Of a stretch of DNA of 28,187 nucleotides, positions 18,705 to 26,524 are shown in pieces. Both the position numbers and the translations under genes were made by a program. The stretch spans positions 1 to 28,187 of the forward strand of contig JBDTOR010000012.1 in NCBI GenBank assembly GCA_039933175.1. The letters are read 5' to 3'. Under the pieces are notes generated by a model. It had not been told where the DNA came from and did no database searches. It was given only the letters and a program-made list of their open reading frames with translations. The stretch is from Hyphomicrobium_A sp039933175. Lineage in GTDB: Bacteria; Pseudomonadota; Alphaproteobacteria; Rhizobiales; Hyphomicrobiaceae. Position 1 is the stretch's first letter; every line of letters starts with the position of its first letter.

Positions 18705-19112
18705 CTAGAGCACGTCGCTTTCGACGTCGTCGACGGAGTAGCCGAGCTTCTCAAGGCCCTCCTCGAGATAGTCGGCCAGCAACGGTATGCCGAGCAGGTA
18801 GTTCGACGTCGCGTTGATGCGCTCGGCGCGCGCCGTCTCCACCGCCTCCTCGAACTCTTCCTTCTCGAAGGTGCCTCGCCCGAGCCACATCAGCGCGACC
18901 AGGTTCGCCTGCTCGTCATAGTTCATCCGGTCGATGAAGCCGGACAGCTCGGCGCGCGTCGGATCGTTGGTGAAGTCCTCGAGGATGGCGCTCGGATCCT
19001 CCTCGGCGTCACCGTCCTCGCGCGAGTCGTCCCATGGCCCCACCTTCACGTCGTACTCGCGCGCCTTGATGATGACGTGCGCGACCTTTTCGGGGGCGAT
19101 CTCGAGAGCCAT
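18705..19112 (-). CDS. DUF3775 protein
   Basis: The 135-residue acidic cytosolic product starts MALEIAPEKVAHVIIKAREYDVKV and continues with an aspartate/glutamate-rich loop. Then come FIDRMNYDEQANLVALMWLGRGTF and NYLLGIPLLADYLEEGLEKLG. This matches DUF3775, an alphaproteobacterial family of unknown function. The ATG at 19112 is supported by AGGAG about 10 bases upstream; the longer frame to 19190 adds an unrelated basic stretch. It ends one base after the convergent peroxiredoxin paralogue. Confidence 0.88.
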   Translation of the reverse strand: MALEIAPEKVAHVIIKAREYDVKVGPWDDSREDGDAEEDPSAILEDFTNDPTRAELSGFIDRMNYDEQANLVALMWLGRGTFEKEEFEEAVETARAERINATSNYLLGIPLLADYLEEGLEKLGYSVDDVESDVL

Positions 19113-19215
19113 AGCGGCGGTTCTCCTGCTGGGCGATGAGAAACGGGCGCAACGCCGGGATAGCATCATGAGTTGCGGCGTTAAAGGCAACAGGAGCGCT
19201 GGGCCGCGCTGTGTA

Positions 19216-19896
19216 TCAATGGGCGCGGCGCTTGGCCGGCTCGGTGGGCAGTAGCTGCCGTACGGACGCGAACACCGAATGAAACATTTCGGTCGTCAGG
19301 CGGCGCGTGTTCGTATTGTAGCGCGAGCAATGGAAGCTATCGATCATTTGCAGGCCGGGACGCAGGGAGTGCGATGCGCCGTGCCCGAAGGGAAACGCCG
19401 ACTTGCGAAGGCCCAGCGTCGTCAGCGCGCTGTCGTGGGCGATGCGCCCCAGCGCCACCATCACCGACACATTGGGAAGCGCGGCGATGCGCGCCCGCAG
19501 GAAGCCGCTGCAGGTGGCGATCTCGGCGGGCGTCGGCTTGTTCTGCGGCGGCACGCAGCGCACGGAATTGGAGATGATGCAGTCGACGAGCTCCAGGCCG
19601 TCGTCAGGGCGCGCCTCGTAGCGCCCGCGGGCGAAGCCGAACTCCAGCAGTGTCGCGTAGAGAAGGTTGCCGGCGTAGTCGCCGGTGAACGGGCGCCCCG
19701 TGCGATTGGCGCCGTTAAGACCCGGAGCCAGCCCGACGATCAGAAGCCGCCCAGCCTCATCGCCGAAGGAAGGCACCGCCCCGTTGAACCAATCGGGTTC
19801 CTTGCGGCGGTTTTCGTCGCGAAAGGCGACGAGCCGTGGGCACAGGGCGCACAGCTTCGGTGCCTCAGGCGTGTTCGTGTCCCCCGCGGCGGCCAT
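19216..19896 (-). CDS. Uracil-DNA glycosylase, [4Fe-4S] family 5 (UDGb)-like
   Basis: The 226-residue enzyme removes uracil and other deaminated bases from DNA as the first step of base-excision repair. It has the motif GLAPGLNGANRTGRPFTGD (55-73), where family 5 has Ala instead of the usual polar catalytic residue. The second motif FHCSRYNTNTRRL (188-200) contains H189. Four cysteines (C16 and C19 in CALC; C114 and C129 in VRCVPP and ATCSG) are placed as the iron-sulphur ligands. It lies 14 bases downstream of the NYN gene on the minus strand. Calls as family 4 or 5 should be confirmed by phylogeny. Confidence 0.9.
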   Translation of the reverse strand: MAAAGDTNTPEAPKLCALCPRLVAFRDENRRKEPDWFNGAVPSFGDEAGRLLIVGLAPGLNGANRTGRPFTGDYAGNLLYATLLEFGFARGRYEARPDDGLELVDCIISNSVRCVPPQNKPTPAEIATCSGFLRARIAALPNVSVMVALGRIAHDSALTTLGLRKSAFPFGHGASHSLRPGLQMIDSFHCSRYNTNTRRLTTEMFHSVFASVRQLLPTEPAKRRAH

Positions 19897-19910
19897 CGGC
19901 CAAACGCCCG

Positions 19911-20558
19911 TTAGACCTCTTCGGAGAGGTCGTCGTTATCCTGGAAAGAGCCGCCCTCGCGGGGCGCATACGCGCCGCGGGCACCGCCGCCGCTACCGAA
20001 CGAGCGGCCCTCGCGTGCCGGACGCGTCGCCGGATCGCGGCAGATGAGCTGCTCGAGGTCGGCGATGTCGACGAACTGATCTGCTTGCCGGCGCAACTCG
20101 TCGGCCACCATCGGCGGCTGCGTCTGCAGGGTGGAGACCACTGATACGCGCTTGCCCATCTGCTGCAAAGCGCCGACGAGGCTGCGGAAATCACCATCGC
20201 CGGAGAATATGACGATGTGGTCGAGGTTTTCGGCGAGACGCATGGCATCGACCGTCAGCTCGATGTCCATGTTGCCCTTCACCTTGCGGCGACCGGAGGC
20301 GTCGGTGAATTCCTTGGTCGGCTTCGTCACCATGGTGAAGCCGTTGTAGTCGAGCCAGTCGATCAGCGGCCGGATCGAGGAGTACTCCTGATCCTCGGCC
20401 AGGGCGGTATAATACAGCGCGCGAACGAGCTGACCCTTCTGCCGGAAGTGCGCGAGCAACCGCTTGTAGTCGATGTCGAACCCGAGAGACTTGGCAGTGG
20501 CGTAGAGGTTGGCTCCGTCGATGAACAGAGCGATGCGTTCGTTCTGGTAGAAATGCAT
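19911..20558 (-). CDS. NYN-domain (LabA/DUF88) protein
   Basis: The 215-residue product has an N-terminal NYN domain (about 1-170), a PIN-like fold. The conserved acidic residues are D14 in FIDGANLYA, D98 and D104 in GNMDIELTVDAM, and D121/D123 in IFSGDGDFRSL. These form the metal-binding site of NYN nucleases, so RNA cleavage is likely but unproven. The last ~40 residues are Gly/Arg-rich and acidic at the end, probably disordered and possibly RNA-binding. I chose the ATG at 20558 because MHFYQNERIALFIDG starts there. A promoter with a perfect TATAAT lies ~130 bases upstream. The gene is divergent from rpoZ, a conserved arrangement in Hyphomicrobiales. Confidence 0.92.
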   Translation of the reverse strand: MHFYQNERIALFIDGANLYATAKSLGFDIDYKRLLAHFRQKGQLVRALYYTALAEDQEYSSIRPLIDWLDYNGFTMVTKPTKEFTDASGRRKVKGNMDIELTVDAMRLAENLDHIVIFSGDGDFRSLVGALQQMGKRVSVVSTLQTQPPMVADELRRQADQFVDIADLEQLICRDPATRPAREGRSFGSGGGARGAYAPREGGSFQDNDDLSEEV

Positions 20559-20986
20559 TCTTTCACCCTTAGGGCCGCAAGTGCCTGTAAGCAGCGGCAC
20601 AGTACTTCTCAATGGATTGGGGCCGCCGCGCCGTTATTTTCGGCAACTCGCAGACCCAAGTTTGTTACCACTATCAGGGGCATACCAAGCATTATATTGA
20701 CCGGTTTTTAAGCGACAATGTGAAGCACCAAGTATCCACGCAAGTTAGTTCTGCTTAATTAAGGCCGCGCCGCAAGAGTTGCGAAAATTTGTGCAAGCTT
20801 ATCTTGTAAGCGCCCAGGCGGCATCCGAAGTTCTCGGTCGTGTAACGTGCTCAACAATGCTTCATCCTCGCTTGATTTGCACGGTCTTTCATGTCACTAG
20901 GAGGGGCTCGGCGCAGCGAGGCCGCGATTTGCGGCGCCGCGCGCTTTTCCCGATCAATCTGCCTATCCTAAAAAGGGGTGTCGCTC
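20559..20986. other. 428-base intergenic region between the NYN gene and rpoZ
   Basis: This AT-richer stretch holds the minus-strand promoter at 20691-20718. It has no ORF with a credible ribosome site and family match. On the plus strand, a weak TTGCGA with a downstream TATCTT (15-base spacer, 20783-20809) could serve rpoZ. Small RNAs cannot be excluded. Confidence 0.5.
20691..20718 (-). promoter_or_regulatory. Sigma-70-type promoter for the NYN gene
   Basis: On the minus strand TTGTCG (20718-20713) and a perfect TATAAT (20696-20691) are spaced by 16 bases. The implied start leaves a 5' leader of about 125 bases before the ATG. Confidence 0.6.
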
Positions 20987-21430
20987 ATGGCACGCGTCAC
21001 AGTCGAAGATTGCGTGGACAAAGTCCCCAATCGTTTCGAACTGGTCCTTCTGGCCGCCCACCGCGCCCGTTCGATCGCTGACGGCAGCGCGCCTACGATC
21101 CCAGTGAACGACGACAAGAACCCCGTCATCGCCCTGCGCGAGATCGCGGACAAGACCCTTCCGCCGGAGGATTTGCGCGAGGCGCTCATCCATTCCATCC
21201 AGAAGAACGTCGAGGTCGACGAGCCGGAAGCTGCTGCTGCGCCGCTGCTGCCGCCCGACCGGCGCTCGCCGGTGCTGGGCCGCGACGACCAGTCGAGCGA
21301 CAGCGTCGTCGACGTGATGACCGAGGAGCAGCTGTTGCGCGGCCTCGAGAGCATGACGCCGACCGAGCCGTCGGCCAATGGCGGTCCCAATGGTGGTCCC
21401 CGCGAGCGTGATCGCGATCGCGGCCGTTGA
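20987..21430 (+). CDS. rpoZ: RNA polymerase omega subunit
   Basis: The 147-residue product has the omega core MARVTVEDCVDKVPNRFELVLLAAHRAR and PVIALREIADK, which bind the beta' subunit and help form one (p)ppGpp site. It is longer than the 91-residue E. coli protein because of an extra acidic then Gly/Asn/Arg-rich C-terminal tail (about residues 75-147), typical in alphaproteobacteria. AAAAAGGGG precedes the ATG at 20987; the GTG at 20978 would add MSL and is less likely. It lies directly upstream of the (p)ppGpp synthetase/hydrolase gene. Confidence 0.96.
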   Translation: MARVTVEDCVDKVPNRFELVLLAAHRARSIADGSAPTIPVNDDKNPVIALREIADKTLPPEDLREALIHSIQKNVEVDEPEAAAAPLLPPDRRSPVLGRDDQSSDSVVDVMTEEQLLRGLESMTPTEPSANGGPNGGPRERDRDRGR

Positions 21431-21442
21431 GTTTTGAGACAA

Positions 21443-21466
21443 GCGCCCGCGGAATGATGCGGGCGC
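21443..21466 (+). terminator. Stem-loop between rpoZ and rel
   Basis: GCGCCCGC / GCGGGCGC forms a perfect 8-bp stem with an 8-base loop, 12 bases after the rpoZ stop and 43 before the rel start. No T-run follows, so it may attenuate or stabilise rather than end transcription. Confidence 0.45.
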
Positions 21467-21509
21467 GGTCGGTATTCCCTGGCGGCGGCCGGCCTAGGAG
21501 CGGCGGGCC

Positions 21510-23759
21510 ATGATGCGGCAATACGAGCTCGTCGAGCGAGTTCTCAGTTACGATCCCAAGGCAGATGAGGCGCTGCTCAATCGCGCCTACGTCTATGCCA
21601 TGAAGGCGCACGGCAACCAGAAGCGCGCCTCGGGAGAATCGTATTTTTCCCACCCGCTCGAAGTCGCCGCCATCCTCACCGATCTGAAGCTTGACGACGC
21701 GACCATCGTCACGGCGCTACTGCACGACGTCATCGAGGACACGCCCATCACCCGGGCGGAGATCGACCAGCTGTTCGGCCCGGAAATCGGCAAGCTGGTC
21801 GACGGTCTGACCAAGATCCGCCGCCTTGACCTCGTCTCCAAGAAGGCCGAGCAGGCGGAGAACTTCCGCAAGCTGCTGGTCGCCATCTCCAGCGACATCC
21901 GCGTGCTGCTCGTCAAGCTCGCCGACCGCGTGCACAACATGCGCACGCTCGAGCACATGAAGCCGGAATCGCGCAAGCGCATCTCCGAGGAAACGCTCGA
22001 CATCTATGCCCCGCTCGCCGCGCGCATGGGCATGGAGAAAATGCGCGAGGAGCTGGAGGATCTCGCCTTCCGTTGGCTGCATCCGGACGCCTACGCGGCG
22101 GTGACGGCAAAGCTTACCGAGCTGCGCAAGTCGAACGAAGGGCTGGTCGAGGAAATCCGCGTCGCGCTCGTCGCCAAGCTGGCAGAGGTGGGCATCGACG
22201 CCGAGGTCTCTGGCCGCGAAAAGAAGCCCTATGCCATCTGGCGCAAGATGGCCAACAAGCAGATCAGCCTCGAACAGCTTTCCGACATCTACGCCTTTCG
22301 CGTCATCGCCAAGTCGATCGACGACTGCTACCGCGTGCTCGGCGTCGCCCACACCACCTGGCGCACGGTGCCGGGCCGCTTCAAGGACTACATCTCGACG
22401 CCGAAGCAGAACAACTACCAGTCGATCCACACCACCATCGTCGGTCCGCGCCATCAGCGTGTCGAGCTGCAGATCCGCACGCGTGTGATGCACGACATCG
22501 CCGAGTACGGCGTCGCGGCGCACGCCATTTACAAGGATGCAATCGGCCTCAACGGACACGCTGCCGCCATTGCCAAGACGCCGGTCGAGTTCAACAAGGA
22601 CGCCGGGCCGTATGTCTGGCTGCGGCGCCTGGTCGAGACGCTGCTTGAAGGCTCCAACCCGGAAGAGTTCCTCGAGCACACCAAGCTGGAGCTGTTCCAG
22701 GACCAGGTCTTCTGCTTCTCCCCCAAAGGACGCCTCATCGCGCTGCCGCGCGGCGCCACGCCCCTCGACTTCGCCTATGCGGTGCATACCGACATCGGCA
22801 ACGCCGCCGTCGGCGCCTTCGTCAACGGGCGGCATGTGCCGATCGACACGCAGCTGCGCAACGGCGACGAGGTGGAGATCGAGACGGCCAAGAACCACAC
22901 GCCGCCGGCGGCGTGGGAGAACCTCGTCGTCACCGGGCGGGCGCGCTCCGCCATTCGCCGCGCGGCCCGCGATGCCGTGCGCAAGCAGTACAGTGAGCTC
23001 GGCCGTCGTCTGATCGCCTCGCACTTCGAGCGCGTCGGCGAGGAATTGACCGACGACAAGCTCAAGAAGGCCTTGCCGCGGCTGAGCTACAAATCTCTCG
23101 AGGACGCGCTGGCCGCTGTCGGGCGCAACGAGCTAGCCATCGACAACGTCCTGCGGGCCACAATCCCCGACGCCATCGACCAGGAGAAAAAACCCGCCTA
23201 CCGCCGCACGCGCCGCTTCGGCCGCGCCCGCGGCCAGGACGGCTGGTTCAACATCGATCGGGTGATGAGCCTCAAATTCCGCGGCGATACCGAGCCGAAG
23301 GGCAGCGGCAGTGGGAGCGGCCTTGCCATCCGCGGCGTCAAGGACGACCTGCCGGTCACGTTCGAGCCGGGCGGTGCCGTGCCGGGCGACCGGATCGTCG
23401 GCGTCATGATCCCTGGCGAGGGCATCCGCATCTTCCAGATCCACTCGCCCCGCCTCAGGGAGTACGAGCACGAGGGCTGGATCGACGTCACCTGGGACGT
23501 AGATACCGATACTCCCCAGCGTTTTCCGGCACGCGTTAGTGTCACAGCCCTCAATGAACCTGGAACTTTGGCCCAGATTGCCAAGGTTATAGGTGAGGCC
23601 GGCGGCAACATCGACAACGTGCGGATGGTCCGCAGGGCGTCGGATTTTACGGAGATGCGGATCGAATTGGAGGTCCTGGACCTGGTGCATTTGAACCACA
23701 TCATAGCGGGCCTTCGTGAGAAGGCTGTGGTCAACAGGGTTGAGCGGGTGTTCGATTGA
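21510..23759 (+). CDS. rsh: Bifunctional (p)ppGpp synthetase/hydrolase (Rel/SpoT homologue)
   Basis: The 749-residue protein makes and degrades the alarmone (p)ppGpp. The order is an HD hydrolase domain (~25-190) with H48, H72-D73 and E76-D77 in LLHDVIEDT and DRVHNMRTL, so hydrolysis appears intact. A RelA/SpoT synthetase domain (~235-345) has the sequences YAIWRKM, NNYQSIHT and VELQIRT. A TGS domain (~392-457) and an ACT domain (~671-749, VSVTALNEPGTLAQIAKVIG) complete it. This is the single long Rsh typical of alphaproteobacteria. The start may be either of two adjacent ATGs (21510 or 21513). Its position after rpoZ, whose product helps form a ppGpp site, is conserved. Confidence 0.96.
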   Translation: MMRQYELVERVLSYDPKADEALLNRAYVYAMKAHGNQKRASGESYFSHPLEVAAILTDLKLDDATIVTALLHDVIEDTPITRAEIDQLFGPEIGKLVDGLTKIRRLDLVSKKAEQAENFRKLLVAISSDIRVLLVKLADRVHNMRTLEHMKPESRKRISEETLDIYAPLAARMGMEKMREELEDLAFRWLHPDAYAAVTAKLTELRKSNEGLVEEIRVALVAKLAEVGIDAEVSGREKKPYAIWRKMANKQISLEQLSDIYAFRVIAKSIDDCYRVLGVAHTTWRTVPGRFKDYISTPKQNNYQSIHTTIVGPRHQRVELQIRTRVMHDIAEYGVAAHAIYKDAIGLNGHAAAIAKTPVEFNKDAGPYVWLRRLVETLLEGSNPEEFLEHTKLELFQDQVFCFSPKGRLIALPRGATPLDFAYAVHTDIGNAAVGAFVNGRHVPIDTQLRNGDEVEIETAKNHTPPAAWENLVVTGRARSAIRRAARDAVRKQYSELGRRLIASHFERVGEELTDDKLKKALPRLSYKSLEDALAAVGRNELAIDNVLRATIPDAIDQEKKPAYRRTRRFGRARGQDGWFNIDRVMSLKFRGDTEPKGSGSGSGLAIRGVKDDLPVTFEPGGAVPGDRIVGVMIPGEGIRIFQIHSPRLREYEHEGWIDVTWDVDTDTPQRFPARVSVTALNEPGTLAQIAKVIGEAGGNIDNVRMVRRASDFTEMRIELEVLDLVHLNHIIAGLREKAVVNRVERVFD

Positions 23760-23821
23760 TAGGAGAATCTGTCAGGCGGGGATTGGACATAGTCGCGACC
23801 CAGAGTGGAGTTTCCTGACGT

Positions 23822-24400
23822 ATGGCGGTTGACCCTCGCCGGCACTCCCCAAGCCGCTTGGCAATGGTGTTGCCGCCTCCGCACTGGAGGTGGGCTCAGA
23901 ACTTGCGCGCCGCCGGTCGCCGCCTGGTCAACCTCCGCGCCAGCCCGCACGAGATCGCTCTTGGTTGCGCGTTGGGCGCCTTCGTTTCCATCACTCCGCT
24001 GTTGGGTGTGCAGACCATCATCGCTGTCGCGCTTTCGCTCATACTACGCGCCAGCGTTCCCGCCGCGATCATCGGCACCTTCGTCGGCAACCCGCTGAGC
24101 TGGCCGTTCATCTGGGTGTCGACCTACGTCATGGGATTGCAGATGGTCGGTCTCGAGGGCGCGCTCGATCCCGCCGCCGTGCAGCGCAACGTCATGCTGC
24201 TGTGGCACGCGCTGCTCGATCCCTCGCCGCAGCTTCTGGACGCAACCGCAGCGCTATTCTGGCCGCTCCTGTGGCCCATGCTGGCGGGCAGCGTGCCGAT
24301 TGGCCTGCTCACGGCAGCAATCGTCTACTATATTTCGAGGAACGTCGTCCGCGGCTGGCGGCTGCGTATTATGAATCGGGCGGCGGCTCCGGCCGAATAG
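23822..24400 (+). CDS. DUF2062 membrane protein
   Basis: The 192-residue product has a positively charged N-terminus and then the DUF2062 core. It carries SPHEIALGCALGAFVSITPLLGVQTIIAVALSLILRA and GTFVGNPLSWPFIW, and a C-terminal helix (PMLAGSVPIGLLTAAIVYYI) ahead of basic residues. About three to four membrane segments are predicted. Family function is unknown; members often lie near cell-envelope or polysaccharide genes. It begins 62 bases after rel and is followed by pdxJ on the same strand. Confidence 0.9.
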   Translation: MAVDPRRHSPSRLAMVLPPPHWRWAQNLRAAGRRLVNLRASPHEIALGCALGAFVSITPLLGVQTIIAVALSLILRASVPAAIIGTFVGNPLSWPFIWVSTYVMGLQMVGLEGALDPAAVQRNVMLLWHALLDPSPQLLDATAALFWPLLWPMLAGSVPIGLLTAAIVYYISRNVVRGWRLRIMNRAAAPAE

Positions 24401-24429
24401 AACGTCCCCCTCGCTTTTCCTGGCCCGAC

Positions 24430-25215
24430 ATGCGTAAGCCTGCCTATCTTCGCCTGGGTGTAAACATCGACCACGTCGCCACCATTCGCAACGCGCGTGG
24501 CGGTCGGCATCCCGACCCGTTGCGCGCCGCGCACCTCGCCGTCGAGGCGGGGGCCGACGGCATTACGGCGCACCTGCGCGAAGACCGCCGCCACATCTCC
24601 GACGATGATATCGCCCGGCTCAAAGGCGAGCTTACCCGGCCGCTCAATCTGGAGATGGCCGCGACGGACGAGATGCTCGCCATCGCGCTGCGCCATCTGC
24701 CGAATGCTTGCTGCCTCGTGCCCGAGCGGCGTGAGGAGCGCACGACCGAGGGCGGGCTGAACGTTGCCGATGGCGGCGCGCGCCTGGCCGGTGTGGTCGG
24801 CGCTCTCAAGGACGCGGGCGTGCGCGTCTCGCTATTTATCGAGCCTGATCTTGCGGCCGTCGAAGCTTCCCAGCGCATCGGCGCCGACATCGTCGAGCTG
24901 CACACCGGCGCCTATTGCGAGCGGGCGCTCGAAGGGGAAAGCGCGGCGGTCGCCCGCGAGCTAGAACGCATATCGACTGCGGCGCGCCTGGCCGATGCCG
25001 CCGGCCTCGAAGTGCACGCCGGGCACGGTCTGACCTTCGATACGGTGGCGGCCGTTGCGCGCGTGCCGCAGATCGTCGAGCTCAACATCGGCCACTTCCT
25101 GATCGGCGAGGCCATCTTTGTCGGGCTATCCAGCGCCGTGCAGCGCATGCGCGTGCTGATGGACGAAGCGCGCCGGGATGCCGTTTTCGAAGACCAGCAC
25201 GCGAGGTCGGCGTGA
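24430..25215 (+). CDS. pdxJ: Pyridoxine 5'-phosphate synthase
   Basis: PdxJ closes the pyridoxine ring from 3-amino-2-oxopropyl phosphate and deoxyxylulose 5-phosphate, the last step of the DXP-dependent B6 route. The 261-residue TIM barrel starts MRKPAYLRLGVNIDHVATIRNARGG with H15 and has ITAHLREDRRHI with H48. It also has the catalytic glutamate E75 in NLEMAAT and the HAGHGL and LNIGHFLIG phosphate/ring-closing motifs. The ATG at 24430 fits the usual N-terminus; a longer frame from 23890 is a shadow. It overlaps acpS by four bases (GTGA). Confidence 0.96.
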   Translation: MRKPAYLRLGVNIDHVATIRNARGGRHPDPLRAAHLAVEAGADGITAHLREDRRHISDDDIARLKGELTRPLNLEMAATDEMLAIALRHLPNACCLVPERREERTTEGGLNVADGGARLAGVVGALKDAGVRVSLFIEPDLAAVEASQRIGADIVELHTGAYCERALEGESAAVARELERISTAARLADAAGLEVHAGHGLTFDTVAAVARVPQIVELNIGHFLIGEAIFVGLSSAVQRMRVLMDEARRDAVFEDQHARSA

Positions 25216-25625
25216 TCCTCGGCATCGGCAATGATCTCATCGACGTCCGCCGCATCGAAAAGACCCTCGAGCGCTACGGCGAGCGCTTCATCGCGCGCGT
25301 CTTCACCGACGTTGAGCGGCGCAAATCGGAAGGGCGCCGCCTGCGGGCCGCCTCCTATGCCAAGCGCTTTGCCGCCAAGGAGGCGTGCGCCAAGGCGCTG
25401 GGCACCGGCCTCAGCCACGGCGTCTACTGGCGCGACATGGGCGTCGTAAATCTGCCCTCGGGGCGCCCAACCTTGGCACTAACCGGTGGAGCAGCAACGG
25501 TTTTACGCGAGCTGACACCGGACGGGTTCGAAGCGCGCATCGACCTGACCATCACCGACGATTTCCCCCTCGCGGCGGCAATCGTGATTATTTCCGGCGT
25601 CCCGGAGAAGGGTGACCGGCGCTGA
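25212..25625 (+). CDS. acpS: Holo-[acyl-carrier-protein] synthase
   Basis: AcpS transfers 4'-phosphopantetheine from CoA to acyl carrier protein. The 137-residue product matches the family: ILGIGNDLIDVRRIE at the start with metal-binding D8, and RFAAKEACAKALGTG with E57. The start is GTG within the pdxJ stop (GTGA), so the pair is translationally coupled, an arrangement also known in enterobacteria. Confidence 0.95.
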   Translation: MILGIGNDLIDVRRIEKTLERYGERFIARVFTDVERRKSEGRRLRAASYAKRFAAKEACAKALGTGLSHGVYWRDMGVVNLPSGRPTLALTGGAATVLRELTPDGFEARIDLTITDDFPLAAAIVIISGVPEKGDRR

Positions 25626-25660
25626 CGCGAGTGCCGCGTGGGCTGATACAACGGGGCGAA

Positions 25661-25689
25661 TTGCGCCGTCACGGCAAAATGGCTATAGG
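25661..25689 (+). promoter_or_regulatory. Sigma-70-type promoter for lepB
   Basis: TTGCGC (25661-25666) and TATAGG (25684-25689) are spaced by exactly 17 bases, 41 bases before the lepB ATG. It suggests lepB-rnc-era can be transcribed separately from pdxJ-acpS. Confidence 0.5.
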
Positions 25690-25730
25690 GCGCGGGCGCG
25701 CAGCCGAGCCTGCGGCATCGGGAGTTACGC

Positions 25731-26489
25731 ATGGCCGTATCGGCAAACACTAGGAAGGGCGGATGGCTGGAGACAGCCACCATCGTCATCGAGGCGCTGG
25801 CCATCGCCATGGTCGTGCGAACCTTCCTCTACCAGCCATTCAACATTCCGTCGGGCTCGATGAAGGAGACGCTGCTGGTCGGCGACTACCTGTTCGTCTC
25901 CAAGCTCTCGTACGGATACAGCCGGTATTCGTTCTACAACTTCATCCCCTTCGAGGGGCGCATCTTCGCCGCCCAGCCCAAGCGTGGCGACGTCGCCGTG
26001 TTCAAGCTGCCGCGCGATAACTCCACCGATTACATCAAGCGCGTCATCGGCTTGCCGGGTGATCAGATCGACGTGCGGAGCGGCGTGCTGTTCATCAACG
26101 GCGAGGAAGTGCCGCGCAAGCGCATCGGTGACTTCGTCACGCAGGAGGAACCCGGGGCTCCGCGGCCCATCCCGGCCTACGAGGAAACGCTGCCCAACGG
26201 CGTGAAGTACACCGTGCTCGACGCCGAGGAGAACGGCCCGTTCGATAACGTTGGGCCCTACAAGGTCCCGGCCGGGCACTACTTCATGATGGGCGACAAC
26301 CGCGACAACTCCACCGACAGCCGCGCCTCCTGGGGCGTGGGCTACGTGCCGTTCGACAACCTGATTGGCCGCGCGGAGATCATCTTCTTCTCGGCGGCCG
26401 TCGACGAGCCGGACGCCTTCCGCTGGTGGAGCCCATGGACGTGGCCCTTCGATATTCGCTGGAACCGTTTCTTCAAGCTGGTCCGCTAG
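25731..26489 (+). CDS. lepB: Signal peptidase I
   Basis: LepB removes signal peptides from exported proteins at the outer face of the inner membrane. The 252-residue product has one N-terminal membrane helix (about 13-35), the catalytic serine S43 in PSGSMKETLLVGDYLFVSK, and the general-base lysine K103 in DYIKRVIGLPGD. Box E GDNRDNSTDSR is also present. It should process the exported proteins encoded elsewhere in this window. It is followed 35 bases later by rnc, as in many alphaproteobacteria. Confidence 0.97.
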   Translation: MAVSANTRKGGWLETATIVIEALAIAMVVRTFLYQPFNIPSGSMKETLLVGDYLFVSKLSYGYSRYSFYNFIPFEGRIFAAQPKRGDVAVFKLPRDNSTDYIKRVIGLPGDQIDVRSGVLFINGEEVPRKRIGDFVTQEEPGAPRPIPAYEETLPNGVKYTVLDAEENGPFDNVGPYKVPAGHYFMMGDNRDNSTDSRASWGVGYVPFDNLIGRAEIIFFSAAVDEPDAFRWWSPWTWPFDIRWNRFFKLVR

Positions 26490-26524
26490 TTTAAGCAAAC
26501 ATTGCCGAGGGCCCGCGCTATCGT

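Noticed and set aside
20779..21081. 100-residue plus-strand frame upstream of and overlapping rpoZ
   Set aside because: No ribosome site, no family match, and it overlaps the conserved rpoZ start in another frame.
21717..23024. A 435-residue open frame antisense to the rel gene
   Set aside because: Same reason: it mirrors codons of a conserved gene and has no recognisable domain or ribosome site.
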